Part shown: one piece after another, positions 51,714 through 59,980 of the stretch
Layout: each line of letters starts with the position of its first letter
Numbering within the stretch: position 1 is the stretch's first letter
Notes under the pieces: model-generated
What the model was told of the DNA's origin: nothing
The model's input: only the letters and a program-made list of their open reading frames with translations
Databases searched by the model: none
DNA from: JAPKYZ01 sp033763835
Lineage (GTDB): Bacteria > Acidobacteriota > Terriglobia > Bryobacterales > Bryobacteraceae
Reading direction: 5' to 3'
NCBI GenBank assembly: GCA_033763835.1
Contig: JANRJS010000007.1
Span: forward strand, 77,049 to 141,048
Length of the DNA: 64,000 bases
Made by a program: the position numbers and the translations under genes

Positions 51714-51812
51714 ACAGTCCTTGCCTGAAGCCGGGTGACCGCGGCCCTATTGCGGCCAAGCTCACCCTTCGTGTCTCTCAGTCCCACCGCGGTTTGAGGC
51801 AAGGAGATTTCC
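51714..51812 (+). promoter_or_regulatory. Structured leader that covers the rsgA ribosome-binding site
   Basis: CCTTGCCT at 51719-51726 pairs perfectly with AGGCAAGG at 51797-51804, and T51718 with A51805 extends the stem to nine pairs. The second arm overlaps the AAGGAG site (51801-51806) of rsgA. Inside lies a hairpin, GGGTGA (51733-51738) with TCACCC (51762-51767), closed by GGCC/GGCC. CCGCGG occurs at 51739-51744 and 51787-51792 and could form a pseudoknot. CTCACAGTCC (51711-51720) and CTCTCAGTCC (51775-51784) are near-identical. I recognise no known riboswitch class. Confidence 0.6.
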
Positions 51813-52799
51813 GTGATCGCAATTGGAGAGACGGCGCGCGTGTGCGCGTCGTATGGTGAGCGAGCCCGCGTGCTGATCGATAGCGTCGAGTTCGACGCAG
51901 TTGTCGCCGGGGCATTGCTGTTTTCAGCGGAGGGTCCGGCGGACCTGCCCGCCACCGGAGATTGGGTTACAGTGCGGCTCGCCGATCCGCAACTCGCGTT
52001 GATCGAGCGAGTGCTGCCCCGGCGCACCGTTCTCATGCGTCGCGCCGCCGGCCGCCGCAACGAAGAGCAAGTATTGGCGGCGAACGCCGACCTGGCGCTG
52101 CTGGTCTGCGGGCTCGACGGCGACTTTAATCCGCGCCGCATCGAACGCTATCTGGCATTGTGCCGTGAAGGCGGCGTAGAGCCGGTGATCGCGCTGAATA
52201 AGCTCGATCTGCGTGGCGAGCGAGAGAGACTGGCGGCGGTGACCGAAGTGGAGCGCTGCGCGGGAGGAGCCAAGGTATTGGCGATTAGCGCGCGCGATGG
52301 CGACGGCTGCGAACAAATCGCGAACCTGCTCAAACCGGGAGTAACGGCGGCAATGCTCGGTTCAAGCGGCGCGGGCAAATCGACGCTGTTGAATCGACTG
52401 TTAGGGGAGGGCGCGCAGCGAACGGGGCCCGTCAGAGAACACGATTCGCGCGGCCGCCACACGACGACACACCGCGAGTTGATCGCACTGCCGTCGGGCG
52501 CGTTTCTGATCGACACGCCGGGTTTGCGCGAAGTGCAACTGTGGGCGGGCGAGGAGAGCATCTCGGCGGTGTTCGACGACATCGCCGCGCTATCCGCCCA
52601 TTGCCGGTTCGCCGACTGCGTTCACTCATCCGAGCCGGGGTGCACCGTCCGCGAGACTATCGATCCCGCGCGGTTGGCGAACTTCCACAAGATGCGGCGC
52701 GAAGCGGAACGGCTCTCCGGCGCGTTGACCGAAAAGCAACGCTGGCGGGGCATTCACAAAGCCATGCGGCGGATGCAACGCGAGCGTGAGAAGGGATGA
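51813..52799 (+). CDS. rsgA: Ribosome small-subunit-dependent GTPase A
   Basis: The 328-residue circularly permuted GTPase acts in 30S subunit maturation. It has an OB-fold N-terminus, then G4 (Ala-Leu-Asn-Lys-Leu-Asp), then G1 (Gly-Ser-Ser-Gly-Ala-Gly-Lys-Ser-Thr-Leu), G3 (Asp-Thr-Pro-Gly), and a C-terminal zinc site with Cys-Arg-Phe-Ala-Asp-Cys-Val-His ... Cys. It starts with GTG, six bases after AAGGAG. That site lies inside the stem of the preceding leader, so translation may be regulated by RNA folding. Confidence 0.92.
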   Translation: MIAIGETARVCASYGERARVLIDSVEFDAVVAGALLFSAEGPADLPATGDWVTVRLADPQLALIERVLPRRTVLMRRAAGRRNEEQVLAANADLALLVCGLDGDFNPRRIERYLALCREGGVEPVIALNKLDLRGERERLAAVTEVERCAGGAKVLAISARDGDGCEQIANLLKPGVTAAMLGSSGAGKSTLLNRLLGEGAQRTGPVREHDSRGRHTTTHRELIALPSGAFLIDTPGLREVQLWAGEESISAVFDDIAALSAHCRFADCVHSSEPGCTVRETIDPARLANFHKMRREAERLSGALTEKQRWRGIHKAMRRMQREREKG

Positions 52800-52825
52800 G
52801 TTCGCGGCTATGCTCTACTCGAACG

Positions 52826-53188
52826 ATGACTCCCGCTCAAGATTACGACGCCATTGTGGCGGCTATCCAGCATTACATCGACGGCGCTCGCACCGGCGGC
52901 AGCGCCGAGATGAAGAAGGCGTTCCACGATCAAGCGACGATCTTCGGCTATATCGGGCCGGATCTTTTCGCCGGTCCCATTCAGGGCCTATACGATTGGC
53001 ACGATTCCAACGGCGCGGCGGCGGATGTCGCGATTCGTGTCGTGAGCGTGAACCAGGCAGAAAGCGTCGCGACGGCGCGCCTTGAAATCGACAATTGGAC
53101 CGGACATCGCTTCACGGATATGTTCGCCCTGCTGAAGGTGGGCGGCGAATGGAAGGTGATGTGCAAAGTTTTCCACCTTCATGGCTGA
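52826..53188 (+). CDS. NTF2-like (putative lumazine-binding) protein
   Basis: The 120-residue protein starts at 52826 with Met-Thr-Pro-Ala-Gln-Asp-Tyr. It has the NTF2-fold pattern with Ile-Gln-His-Tyr-Ile-Asp-Gly-Ala near residue 15, Trp-Thr-Gly-His-Arg-Phe-Thr-Asp and Trp-Lys-Val-Met-Cys-Lys-Val-Phe-His near the end, seen in the putative lumazine-binding/SnoaL-like group. A ligand cannot be predicted. An in-frame start 30 bp upstream lies close to the rsgA stop. Confidence 0.7.
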   Translation: MTPAQDYDAIVAAIQHYIDGARTGGSAEMKKAFHDQATIFGYIGPDLFAGPIQGLYDWHDSNGAAADVAIRVVSVNQAESVATARLEIDNWTGHRFTDMFALLKVGGEWKVMCKVFHLHG

Positions 53189-53253
53189 TCGACGAAAAGT
53201 AACTCGCCCAAGACGTTGCCCGCCAAAGTAATCGATATTGCTATCGTAATGCT

Positions 53254-53597
53254 GTGAGCGATATCTCCTTCGCCTGGGATTCGTGCAAGGAGCGAAGCAA
53301 CCTCGCGAAACACAGCGTCTCCTTCGAAGATGCGCATCCGTGTTCTACGACGATCGCGCCCGGTTGATCGACGATCCCGATCACTCGGAGACCGAGAGCC
53401 GATTCTTGCCGCTCGGCTACAGTTCGCGCGCCCGGTGCCTGCTCGTCAGTCATTGCTATCGGGAGAGCGACACGGTCATCCGAATCATCTCGGCGCGAAA
53501 GGCCTCACCGGCCGAAGAAGCGACCTATTGGAGTCACCCATGCGAACTGAGTACGACTTTTCTAAATCCCGCAAGAATCCTTACGCCAAGCGACTAA
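53254..53597 (+). pseudogene. brnT: BrnT toxin gene with a frameshift
   Basis: From a GTG at 53254 the frame gives Phe-Ala-Trp-Asp and Leu-Ala-Lys-His-Ser-Val-Ser-Phe-Glu-Asp-Ala, the beginning of the BrnT RNase-fold toxin. Between 53335 and 53336 the frame is off by one. From 53337 the other frame continues with Ser-Val-Phe-Tyr-Asp-Asp and Ile-Arg-Ile-Ile-Ser-Ala-Arg-Lys-Ala, the rest of BrnT. A single lost base (or two gained) explains the break. It overlaps brnA as intact pairs do. Confidence 0.78.
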
Positions 53598-53761
53598 AGA
53601 GGCAGATTACGATCCGGTTGGATACCGCCGTCGTCGATCATTTTAAGTCGGTAGCCGCCGAGTTGGGTATGCCCTACCAAAATCTGATCAATCTCTTCCT
53701 ACGCGAGTGTGCGGCGAAGAACCTTCGCCCGGCGCTCGAGTGGACCACTCGGAAGCCTTAG
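53540..53761 (+). CDS. brnA: BrnA antitoxin
   Basis: The 73-residue antitoxin starts at the ATG at 53540, inside the 3' end of brnT. It has the BrnA start Glu-Tyr-Asp-Phe-Ser-Lys-Ser, then Asn-Pro-Tyr-Ala-Lys-Arg-Leu-Lys and a ribbon-helix-helix DNA-binding part (Ile-Thr-Ile-Arg-Leu-Asp). Met-Pro-Tyr-Gln-Asn-Leu-Ile-Asn follows near residue 49. It is intact although its toxin gene is frameshifted, so it may be kept only for its own regulation or by chance. Confidence 0.85.
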   Translation: MRTEYDFSKSRKNPYAKRLKRQITIRLDTAVVDHFKSVAAELGMPYQNLINLFLRECAAKNLRPALEWTTRKP

Positions 53762-53776
53762 GCCGTAAGCAACAAC

Positions 53777-55450
53777 TCAATACCGCCAACTCTTCATGTC
53801 CGCGCCGGGTGGGTGATTCAGGTCCATCCGTCGCAGCATTTTCGGCAGATACATCATGTTGTAGCGCAGGCGCGAGATGGCGTTCGGCAGGTTCGGATCG
53901 CCGTTCCAGCAATGCTCGGCGCGATCGCCGTAGGCGACTTCCGCATCGGCGGGCGGATTGGCCGCTTTCTTGAGAAAGTCTTCCATCAGGTAGACGGCGT
54001 TGTTCAGGTAGTAGTTGTCCATGTCGCCGCAGTAGAGGTGAATCTTGCCGCGCACCTTGGGGCCGAGCTTCGCCCAGTCGCGTTCCAGGATATGGCGCAG
54101 GTCGTAGTTCTCGCGCCAGTATGCGGCGACCTTGGGATCGATCGCGCCGGTGAGCTTATCGAAGATGCGCGCGGGATAACCGTCCGGGCCGACTGGCGAG
54201 TACACCGCTTCCCAAATGTCGTACTGTTGCCCGCTTCGGCTCTTAGTACCGAGCGCGAGTTCGTAGTAATTCGAATCTTCCTGCATCGCGCTCACGTGAC
54301 CGAGATAGTCGCGATGGGCGGGCCGCGGCACGCGGCGATGCGCGCCGTCGACGTAGTACGCGTTCTTGTCTTTATAAAGCTCGATCGTCGTGAAGGCCCG
54401 AAAGTCGATGGGATCGGGACACGCGACGAACGCGCCATTGAACTCGTCGGGATAGAACGTCTGAACGGCGAGCGCTTCCCATCCGCCGGTTGAACCGCCG
54501 TAGGTGAACCGCGCCCAACCTTGGCCGATCGCCCGGTATTTCTTTTCGAGGTAGGGCAACAACTCCGTCATGATGGCGTCGCCATACGGTCCTAAGTTCG
54601 CCGAGTTCACCGCGTAAGAATCGTCGTAGAACGGGTTGGCGTGTTGAATCTCGATCACGATGACTCGCGGAAATCCAGGCGATGTCCACTTCTTGTAGAA
54701 GTCGTAAGCTTCCTGTTGTTGAATGCGGTTGTAACCCGATAACTTGAAGCGCTCGCTGTAATCGGGTTTCAGATTGTCGTCGGGTGGAGTCGTGCGGAAG
54801 CCGTCGAAGTCCGAGGGAAAGTGGCCGTGAAAGATCGCGAGCGGATAGCGGGCTTCTGGATGCTCGTCGAATCCTTCGGGCAGCAGAATATGCGCGCCTA
54901 AGTGCATCGGGCGGCCCCAAAACTGCGTGAGCAGCTTGCTTTCGATGCGCTCGTGCCGAATGTACTTCGTGTCTTTCGGCGGCACGATCGGCGGAATCTC
55001 TTCCGTGAGCGAAATCGCAATCCGCCCTGCCGCACCCACCGTTAGCTTCGTCGGCTTTGAGTGCAAGTTACCCGGCGCGCGATTCCACTGCTGGCCTTCA
55101 CCGCGATCCATCGGGAGCTTCACCGTGTGCCCGTCGGCGCGGCGGAAGGTCTCATACCGATGCAGTAGCGCCTGGACGTAGTACTCGCCGGGCTTCACCT
55201 GCGACAGACTGCGCACGGGCCATCCGAAAGCCTTAGCGTCCACGATCCACGGAGCGCCGGGTTTCCAGTTTTCGACATCCACGCCAAACACCATTTGCGT
55301 GTTTGGGCCGTCGTTGATCTGGAAGCGAGGCTCGGCTTTCGAATCGGTGGAGAGGAGAATCAGCAGTCGTCCGTCGAGGGGTTGCGTACTGCGCGAGGCG
55401 GGGAAGCTAACGGAGAAATCGGCGGCGAGAAGGAAGACCAACGCGTGCAT
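53777..55450 (-). CDS. Putative secreted alpha/beta-hydrolase (esterase family)
   Basis: The 557-residue protein has a signal peptide (about 1-10, short), a beta-rich N-terminal region of about 200 residues and then an esterase-type alpha/beta-hydrolase domain. The nucleophile elbow is Gly-Gly-Ser-Thr-Gly-Gly-Trp-Glu-Ala, preceded by Trp-Ala-Arg-Phe-Thr-Tyr. Tyr-Gly-Asp-Arg-Ala-Glu-His-Cys-Trp near the end likely supplies the active-site His. The domain order is unlike small Est-D enzymes. The substrate is unknown. Confidence 0.7.
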   Translation of the reverse strand: MHALVFLLAADFSVSFPASRSTQPLDGRLLILLSTDSKAEPRFQINDGPNTQMVFGVDVENWKPGAPWIVDAKAFGWPVRSLSQVKPGEYYVQALLHRYETFRRADGHTVKLPMDRGEGQQWNRAPGNLHSKPTKLTVGAAGRIAISLTEEIPPIVPPKDTKYIRHERIESKLLTQFWGRPMHLGAHILLPEGFDEHPEARYPLAIFHGHFPSDFDGFRTTPPDDNLKPDYSERFKLSGYNRIQQQEAYDFYKKWTSPGFPRVIVIEIQHANPFYDDSYAVNSANLGPYGDAIMTELLPYLEKKYRAIGQGWARFTYGGSTGGWEALAVQTFYPDEFNGAFVACPDPIDFRAFTTIELYKDKNAYYVDGAHRRVPRPAHRDYLGHVSAMQEDSNYYELALGTKSRSGQQYDIWEAVYSPVGPDGYPARIFDKLTGAIDPKVAAYWRENYDLRHILERDWAKLGPKVRGKIHLYCGDMDNYYLNNAVYLMEDFLKKAANPPADAEVAYGDRAEHCWNGDPNLPNAISRLRYNMMYLPKMLRRMDLNHPPGADMKSWRY

Positions 55451-55483
55451 GAGCGCCAGTTTAGCGGAAGGCGATAAGGCGGA

Positions 55484-55663
55484 CTAGAACGCGGCGACGC
55501 GCGAGGCGTGTTCGGCGATTTTCGAGTGGATGGTAGAGATACTGGCGGCCGCGCCGGGCATGATCGCGCCCGCGGCCATGGCGACGAGAGCGGCAAGCAG
55601 CGCGTATTCGATCAGGTCCTGACCGCGCCGGTCGAGCCAAAAACTCAGAAGACGATTTCGCAT
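55484..55663 (-). CDS. Flp-type IVb pilin, second of a tandem pair
   Basis: The 59-residue protein is Met-Arg-Asn-Arg then a hydrophobic stretch with the Flp prepilin motif Gly-Gln-Asp-Leu-Ile-Glu-Tyr-Ala-Leu. The Glu is at position +5 after the expected Gly cleavage site. The following helix is Ala-rich, and the tail ends Val-Ala-Ala-Phe. It is smaller than its neighbour at 55736-55936, with which it shares the motif and most of the helix. No Tad/Rcp/Flp assembly genes lie in the window. Confidence 0.82.
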   Translation of the reverse strand: MRNRLLSFWLDRRGQDLIEYALLAALVAMAAGAIMPGAAASISTIHSKIAEHASRVAAF

Positions 55664-55735
55664 GTTCGGTTCCTAATGGGACAGGCGGACCTTGCGGCCC
55701 GCCTTCCGTTCGCGAACGTGAATATTGGCCCCCGA

Positions 55736-55936
55736 CTAGGAACCGGCCGAGGCCGCGGTCGACATGGTCGTCGCAACCTTGCTGAAGATGGTGCTGATGC
55801 TGGAAGCGACACCGGGCATGATGGCGCCGGCGGCAACAGCCACGAAACCCGCCATGAGCGCGTATTCGATGAGGTCCTGACCGCGAGTGTCCTTCCAAAT
55901 CTTGAGCGCCCAAACGAGATTGACAATCTTCTTCAT
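55736..55936 (-). CDS. Flp-type IVb pilin, first of a tandem pair
   Basis: The 66-residue pilin has a basic N-terminus of about 18 residues, the prepilin site Gly-Gln-Asp-Leu-Ile-Glu-Tyr-Ala-Leu, and one hydrophobic helix rich in Ala, Gly and Val ending Gly-Ala-Ile-Met-Pro-Gly-Val. A Ser/Ala-rich tail follows. Flp pilins build Tad pili for attachment. It lies 72 bp upstream of the second copy, on the same strand. An AGGAGGGG stretch lies just before the ATG. Confidence 0.85.
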   Translation of the reverse strand: MKKIVNLVWALKIWKDTRGQDLIEYALMAGFVAVAAGAIMPGVASSISTIFSKVATTMSTAASAGS

Positions 55937-56036
55937 TTTGCTCCCCTCCTTTAAGGAAGTCTTGCTGTTCCCAGACTAGAGGCGCGGAGCTTCAAACTAA
56001 ATCGGCGTGACCCCTTAGTAGGCGAGCCGGTTTTAC

Positions 56037-57203
56037 CTACTCGGAGGCGGCCGAAAATCCGTCGGAGCGGAGCTTCATGCGCTTGTGGCCGAACATCGCG
56101 AGATTGGCCAAGTGTGGCCCGGCCACCGCTTGCGCGGCGATCTCCACAGCACAATTCGGCTCTTGGCGCGACTTCACGCAATCGAGGAAGTTCTGGATAT
56201 GCGCTTCGACGGGCACGGGCATCTTCTCTTCCATCGTGGGCGGAGCGCCCTTTTTCCAAGGCTCGGCGAACACTTGATATCCCGCATCGTCGAGAATCAT
56301 CGTGGCTTGATCGCCTTGGAAGGTAATCGACCAGCCGTTTTGGAAGGCGTTGTCGTAGTTGAGGGTCCAGGTGACCATGAAATTCGGGTACTCGAAGACG
56401 GCGCAGAAGACATCGGGATGCTCCGCGCCTTGCATCTTGGCGACGTAGCCGTGCGCCACGGCCGATTTCGGAGGACCGGATTTCATGTACCACTGCACGA
56501 CGTCCATAAGGTGCGTGCCCTGGTCCGTCATGTTGCCGCCCGCGTAATCGAAAAAGTATCGCCAGCGGCGGAAGCGCATCGGTTCGAGATCGCGCTTGCG
56601 GGCGGAGCCCAAGAATCGGTCCCAATCGAGCTTGCCCGCGAGCGGCGAGTTGTCGAGAGTCCGCGCGACATTCCAGTTCCATTGCGGCTTCACCATCGAG
56701 ATTCGGCCGAGCGTGCCATCGTCGATCAGCTTTTTCGCGGCGAGGATCGACGGAGCGCTCCGGCGTTGCATACCGATCTGCACGATCTTCTTCGTCGCCC
56801 GCACAGCCTGGATCATCTTCGCGCTCTCTTCAAGCGAGTGCGACAGCGGCTTTTCGAGATACACGTCCTTGCCCGCGCTGAGCGATTCAATCAGCATGGG
56901 CGCGTGGTGATGATCGGGCGACGCGATCACGACGGCGTCGAGCGACTTGTCCTCGAGAAGTTTGCGGTACTCGACAAACGTCTTTGCCGAGGGCGACTCT
57001 TTCAAGGCTTCCGCCGTATTCGGTTCGTACACTTCGGCGACGGCCGCGCAGTTCGCGCCGAGCTTGTTGAACGTGCGTTGCAGATAGCGCCCGCGCCCGC
57101 CCACCGCGATGAGTCCATACGTAAGACGGTCGTTCGCGCCGAACGCGGATTGGGGGACGAACAGCGGCGCGGTGGCCGCGACAAAGTTCCGCCGGGTAGT
57201 CAT
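56037..57203 (-). CDS. Gfo/Idh/MocA family oxidoreductase, exported
   Basis: The 388-residue NAD(P)-dependent enzyme has a twin-arginine-like signal (Thr-Thr-Arg-Arg-Asn-Phe, then Ala-rich up to Gly-Ala), a Rossmann domain with Gly-Gly-Arg-Gly-Arg-Tyr, and the catalytic Lys in Glu-Lys-Pro-Leu-Ser-His. His in Gly-Thr-His-Leu-Met-Asp is also conserved. The start at 57203 has GGAG at a good distance. Such enzymes oxidise sugars or inositols. A membrane protein gene diverges from it. Confidence 0.83.
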   Translation of the reverse strand: MTTRRNFVAATAPLFVPQSAFGANDRLTYGLIAVGGRGRYLQRTFNKLGANCAAVAEVYEPNTAEALKESPSAKTFVEYRKLLEDKSLDAVVIASPDHHHAPMLIESLSAGKDVYLEKPLSHSLEESAKMIQAVRATKKIVQIGMQRRSAPSILAAKKLIDDGTLGRISMVKPQWNWNVARTLDNSPLAGKLDWDRFLGSARKRDLEPMRFRRWRYFFDYAGGNMTDQGTHLMDVVQWYMKSGPPKSAVAHGYVAKMQGAEHPDVFCAVFEYPNFMVTWTLNYDNAFQNGWSITFQGDQATMILDDAGYQVFAEPWKKGAPPTMEEKMPVPVEAHIQNFLDCVKSRQEPNCAVEIAAQAVAGPHLANLAMFGHKRMKLRSDGFSAASE

Positions 57204-57226
57204 GCGAAGAATCTCCTGCCGATAAG

Positions 57227-58726
57227 TTGTACTTGAATCCGGCGATTCCAGCAACCCGCCCGCTTTCGTTCCGCGCGCCGTCGCACGCCGATTGGCTGTT
57301 TCTCGCAGTGGTCGTGTGGTGCTTCATGGCGGGCGAGAGCGGGTGGTCGCGCCTGTTGATGGATGGCGACGCGGGCGTACATTTACGGATCGGCGATTGG
57401 GTGCGCGAGAACGGCCGCGTGCCGACTACCGATTTGTTCGGCTACTCGAAACCGCACGGAGAATGGTTCGCCTACGAGTGGCTGGCGGGGGTTATCTTCT
57501 CGATCACGCACGAGTGGGCGGGGCTGAAGGGCATGGTCCTGCTCGCCGGATTGACGCTCGCGGCGGTGCCCGCGTTGATGGCGATGCAGGCGGCGGCGCG
57601 CGGCGCGCAAGGTTTAGTCGTGCTCGGGCTATCGCTGGTCGCGACCAACGTGTTGAACGTGCACTTCCTCGCCCGCCCTCACATTTTCACGCTGTTGCTG
57701 CTCGGGATCGTCACCTGGATCGTCGAGGCGGACCGAGTCGAGCGCTCGGCGCGGCTGTGGTGGATTTTGCCCGTGACGGCTCTGTGGTCGAACTTGCACG
57801 GCGGGTTCTTCATTCTGTTTCCCTACTTCGCGATTCTTTCGCTGGAATCTCGGCGCTATGCGCTAGCGGGCGCGGGCTGCGCGTTAGCGTCGCTTGCGAA
57901 TCCGTATGGCTGGAAGCTGCACGCGCACGTGATCGAGTATCTGCGCTCCGATTGGGTGATCCGCTTCGTCGACGAGTTCCAGTCGCCGAAGTTCCGCTCG
58001 GAACCGATGCTGTGTTTTTTGCTGTTACTGTTTCTAGCGCTCGGCTGCACCGGACTTCTCGCCGCGCGCGGGCGCTGGGTGGACGCACTCCTAATCGCGT
58101 TCTTCGGCTACTGTGCGCTGAAGAGCGTTCGGCATACGACGATCTTCGTGGTAGTGCTGGTCCCGTTGATCGCCGTCGAGTTATCGCGCTACGTTAGGCT
58201 CGATTTGCCGGAGTTCGATTTCCGGCGCGCAACTCCTTGGGCTGGAGCCTTCGCGCTGGCTATCGCGCTATGGCCCGGCGCGGCGTGGCCAAAACAATTT
58301 CCCAGCGATTTGTTTCCGGTAGCGCTGGTCGAAAAACACGCGGACCGTCTACGCGATTCGCGCGTGTTCACGTCCGATCAGTGGGCGGACTATCTGATCT
58401 ACAGGAACTTCGACCCGGCCTCAGGCGGACCGCGCCAGCAAGTCTTCATGGACGCGCGCCACAACTATTTCGGCGAGAAGATCGGCAACGAGTTCATCAC
58501 CGTGATCCACGGGCTGCCGGGCTGGCGAGCGATCGTCGAGAAGTACCGGTTCGACGCAATGCTGTTGCCGCCCGATATCGCGCTCAGCGCCCTGCTCGCG
58601 GAGCGGCCGGAGTGGCGAGTTCTGGATTCCGACGCGCGGGCGGCGCTGTGGATTCGAGTGCCGCCGCCGCTTGCGGAAGCTCGATCTCCGTCCGCGTCCC
58701 CTGCCCCGGCTGACTCTCGACCGTAA
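57227..58726 (+). CDS. Polytopic membrane protein, possible GT-C glycosyltransferase-like
   Basis: The 499-residue protein (TTG start; a second TTG lies two codons later) has about ten hydrophobic helices. An Asp-rich loop after helix 1 (Leu-Leu-Met-Asp-Gly-Asp-Ala-Gly-Val-His-Leu-Arg-Ile-Gly-Asp) resembles the first extracellular loop of GT-C enzymes. A C-terminal soluble part of about 120 residues contains Phe-Met-Asp-Ala-Arg. No family name can be given safely. Its last 143 bp overlap the convergent kinase gene. The start is uncertain. Confidence 0.6.
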   Translation: MYLNPAIPATRPLSFRAPSHADWLFLAVVVWCFMAGESGWSRLLMDGDAGVHLRIGDWVRENGRVPTTDLFGYSKPHGEWFAYEWLAGVIFSITHEWAGLKGMVLLAGLTLAAVPALMAMQAAARGAQGLVVLGLSLVATNVLNVHFLARPHIFTLLLLGIVTWIVEADRVERSARLWWILPVTALWSNLHGGFFILFPYFAILSLESRRYALAGAGCALASLANPYGWKLHAHVIEYLRSDWVIRFVDEFQSPKFRSEPMLCFLLLLFLALGCTGLLAARGRWVDALLIAFFGYCALKSVRHTTIFVVVLVPLIAVELSRYVRLDLPEFDFRRATPWAGAFALAIALWPGAAWPKQFPSDLFPVALVEKHADRLRDSRVFTSDQWADYLIYRNFDPASGGPRQQVFMDARHNYFGEKIGNEFITVIHGLPGWRAIVEKYRFDAMLLPPDIALSALLAERPEWRVLDSDARAALWIRVPPPLAEARSPSASPAPADSRP

Positions 58727-59948
58727 GCCGGTACGCGTCGCCGTAGAGCACGCGCAGCCGGGCGATGACGTTCGAGAACCCGATGCCCGCGGTGAAAGCG
58801 CTCTTCAATCGCTCTTCGTCCATCCCTTCGCCGTCGTCGCCCGCGACGATGCGTAGCGTTGTGCCGTCGAGGCTGGCGCGGATGAAAATCGAACCTCCGT
58901 GCAAACGGTTCGAGAGTCCATGTTTGATCGAGTTCTCGACGATCGGCTGCAGCATCATGCTGGGCACTAACCGGTCGAGCGCGGCGGGATCGATATCTTT
59001 TTCGAATCGCAGCTTGTCGCCGAAGCGCACCATCTCGATGGCGAGGTAGTCGTCGATAAAGGCGAGTTCGTCGCGCAACGGCACTTGCGCATCGACGTTC
59101 CGCAACAGGCGGCGCAGGATGCTCGACAGCCGGTAAATCGTATTCCGCGCCTCTTCTTGATTTACGCGCACTAGGGATGCGATCGAGTTCAGCGTGTTAA
59201 ACAGGAAGTGCGGGTTGATCTGATTTGTTAGCGCGGCCAGACGCGCTTCTACCAACAGCCGATTCTGAGCTTCGAACTTGCGCTCCGTTCGCGCCGACGC
59301 CCAGATCTTGAGCGGTACGGCGACGCACAAGACGACCGTGGCGTAGGCGGCGACAAGCAGCCAACCGGATCCGGGCGTCATCGAGTGCAAGGTCTTCGGG
59401 CCGAAGATTCGGCTCACCGTTTCATGGATGAACGCGGCGAAGAGAATCGAGCAAAGAAACAAAACGTGGAACGCCGCGCGCGTAAGGTCCGCGCCCTTGC
59501 GAAACACGCGATAGCCGGCCAGCGTGTCGAACACGGGCGAGAATCGCCAGATTTCTTCGGGGTCGGGCGCGAGATCGCGAAGTAGACCGCCGAGCAAACC
59601 GAATCCGGCGAGCATCGGCATCGACATCCATTCGCCGTGCAGCATCGCGGGAATCGAGATAATCGCCCCGGCGACGAGTCCGGTCAGGTAGCCGCCGGTG
59701 AGCCCCGCGAGCAGCGCGCCGGCGAGTCCGATATCCACCGCTTGATACGACGGCGCGAGCACTCGCACGCCGACGCCCGCGCCGAACACCGCGCCATAGA
59801 GGAACGCGAGTTCGAGCCGGGCCACCAGCGTTCGCTCCTCTTGCAACAGCGTTCGCTGGAAACGGCCCAGCCGCGCCAGCACGCTCGCGATCGACGCCGC
59901 GACGGCTACGCGCACCAGCAGGACGACGAGTTGTTGCTCGAAGGGCAT
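58584..59948 (-). CDS. LytS-type sensor histidine kinase
   Basis: The 454-residue kinase has a 5TMR-LYT membrane sensor (about residues 1-200) with Gly-Gly-Leu-Leu-Arg-Asp-Leu-Ala-Pro and several hydrophobic helices. The His-kinase domain carries Gln-Ile-Asn-Pro-His-Phe-Leu-Phe-Asn-Thr-Leu as its H-box. The HATPase domain shows Asn-Ser-Ile-Lys-His-Gly and Asp-Asp-Gly-Glu-Gly-Met. The partner response regulator (LytTR type) is not next to it. Its 3' end overlaps the previous plus-strand gene. Confidence 0.85.
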   Translation of the reverse strand: MPFEQQLVVLLVRVAVAASIASVLARLGRFQRTLLQEERTLVARLELAFLYGAVFGAGVGVRVLAPSYQAVDIGLAGALLAGLTGGYLTGLVAGAIISIPAMLHGEWMSMPMLAGFGLLGGLLRDLAPDPEEIWRFSPVFDTLAGYRVFRKGADLTRAAFHVLFLCSILFAAFIHETVSRIFGPKTLHSMTPGSGWLLVAAYATVVLCVAVPLKIWASARTERKFEAQNRLLVEARLAALTNQINPHFLFNTLNSIASLVRVNQEEARNTIYRLSSILRRLLRNVDAQVPLRDELAFIDDYLAIEMVRFGDKLRFEKDIDPAALDRLVPSMMLQPIVENSIKHGLSNRLHGGSIFIRASLDGTTLRIVAGDDGEGMDEERLKSAFTAGIGFSNVIARLRVLYGDAYRLTVESQPGQGTRTEIELPQAAAALESTAPPARRNPELATPAAPRAGR

Positions 59949-59980
59949 CGGCGGACGAACCTTATACTGAAAGTACCTTG

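Noticed and set aside
53217..53250. Possible promoter before brnT (TTGCCG ... TGCTAT)
   Set aside because: Both boxes match consensus at only about half of the positions; not enough to report.
59935..59968. TATACT before ribA as a -10 box with TTGCTC as -35
   Set aside because: The spacing is 22 bp, too long for a typical promoter, and no better -35 exists.
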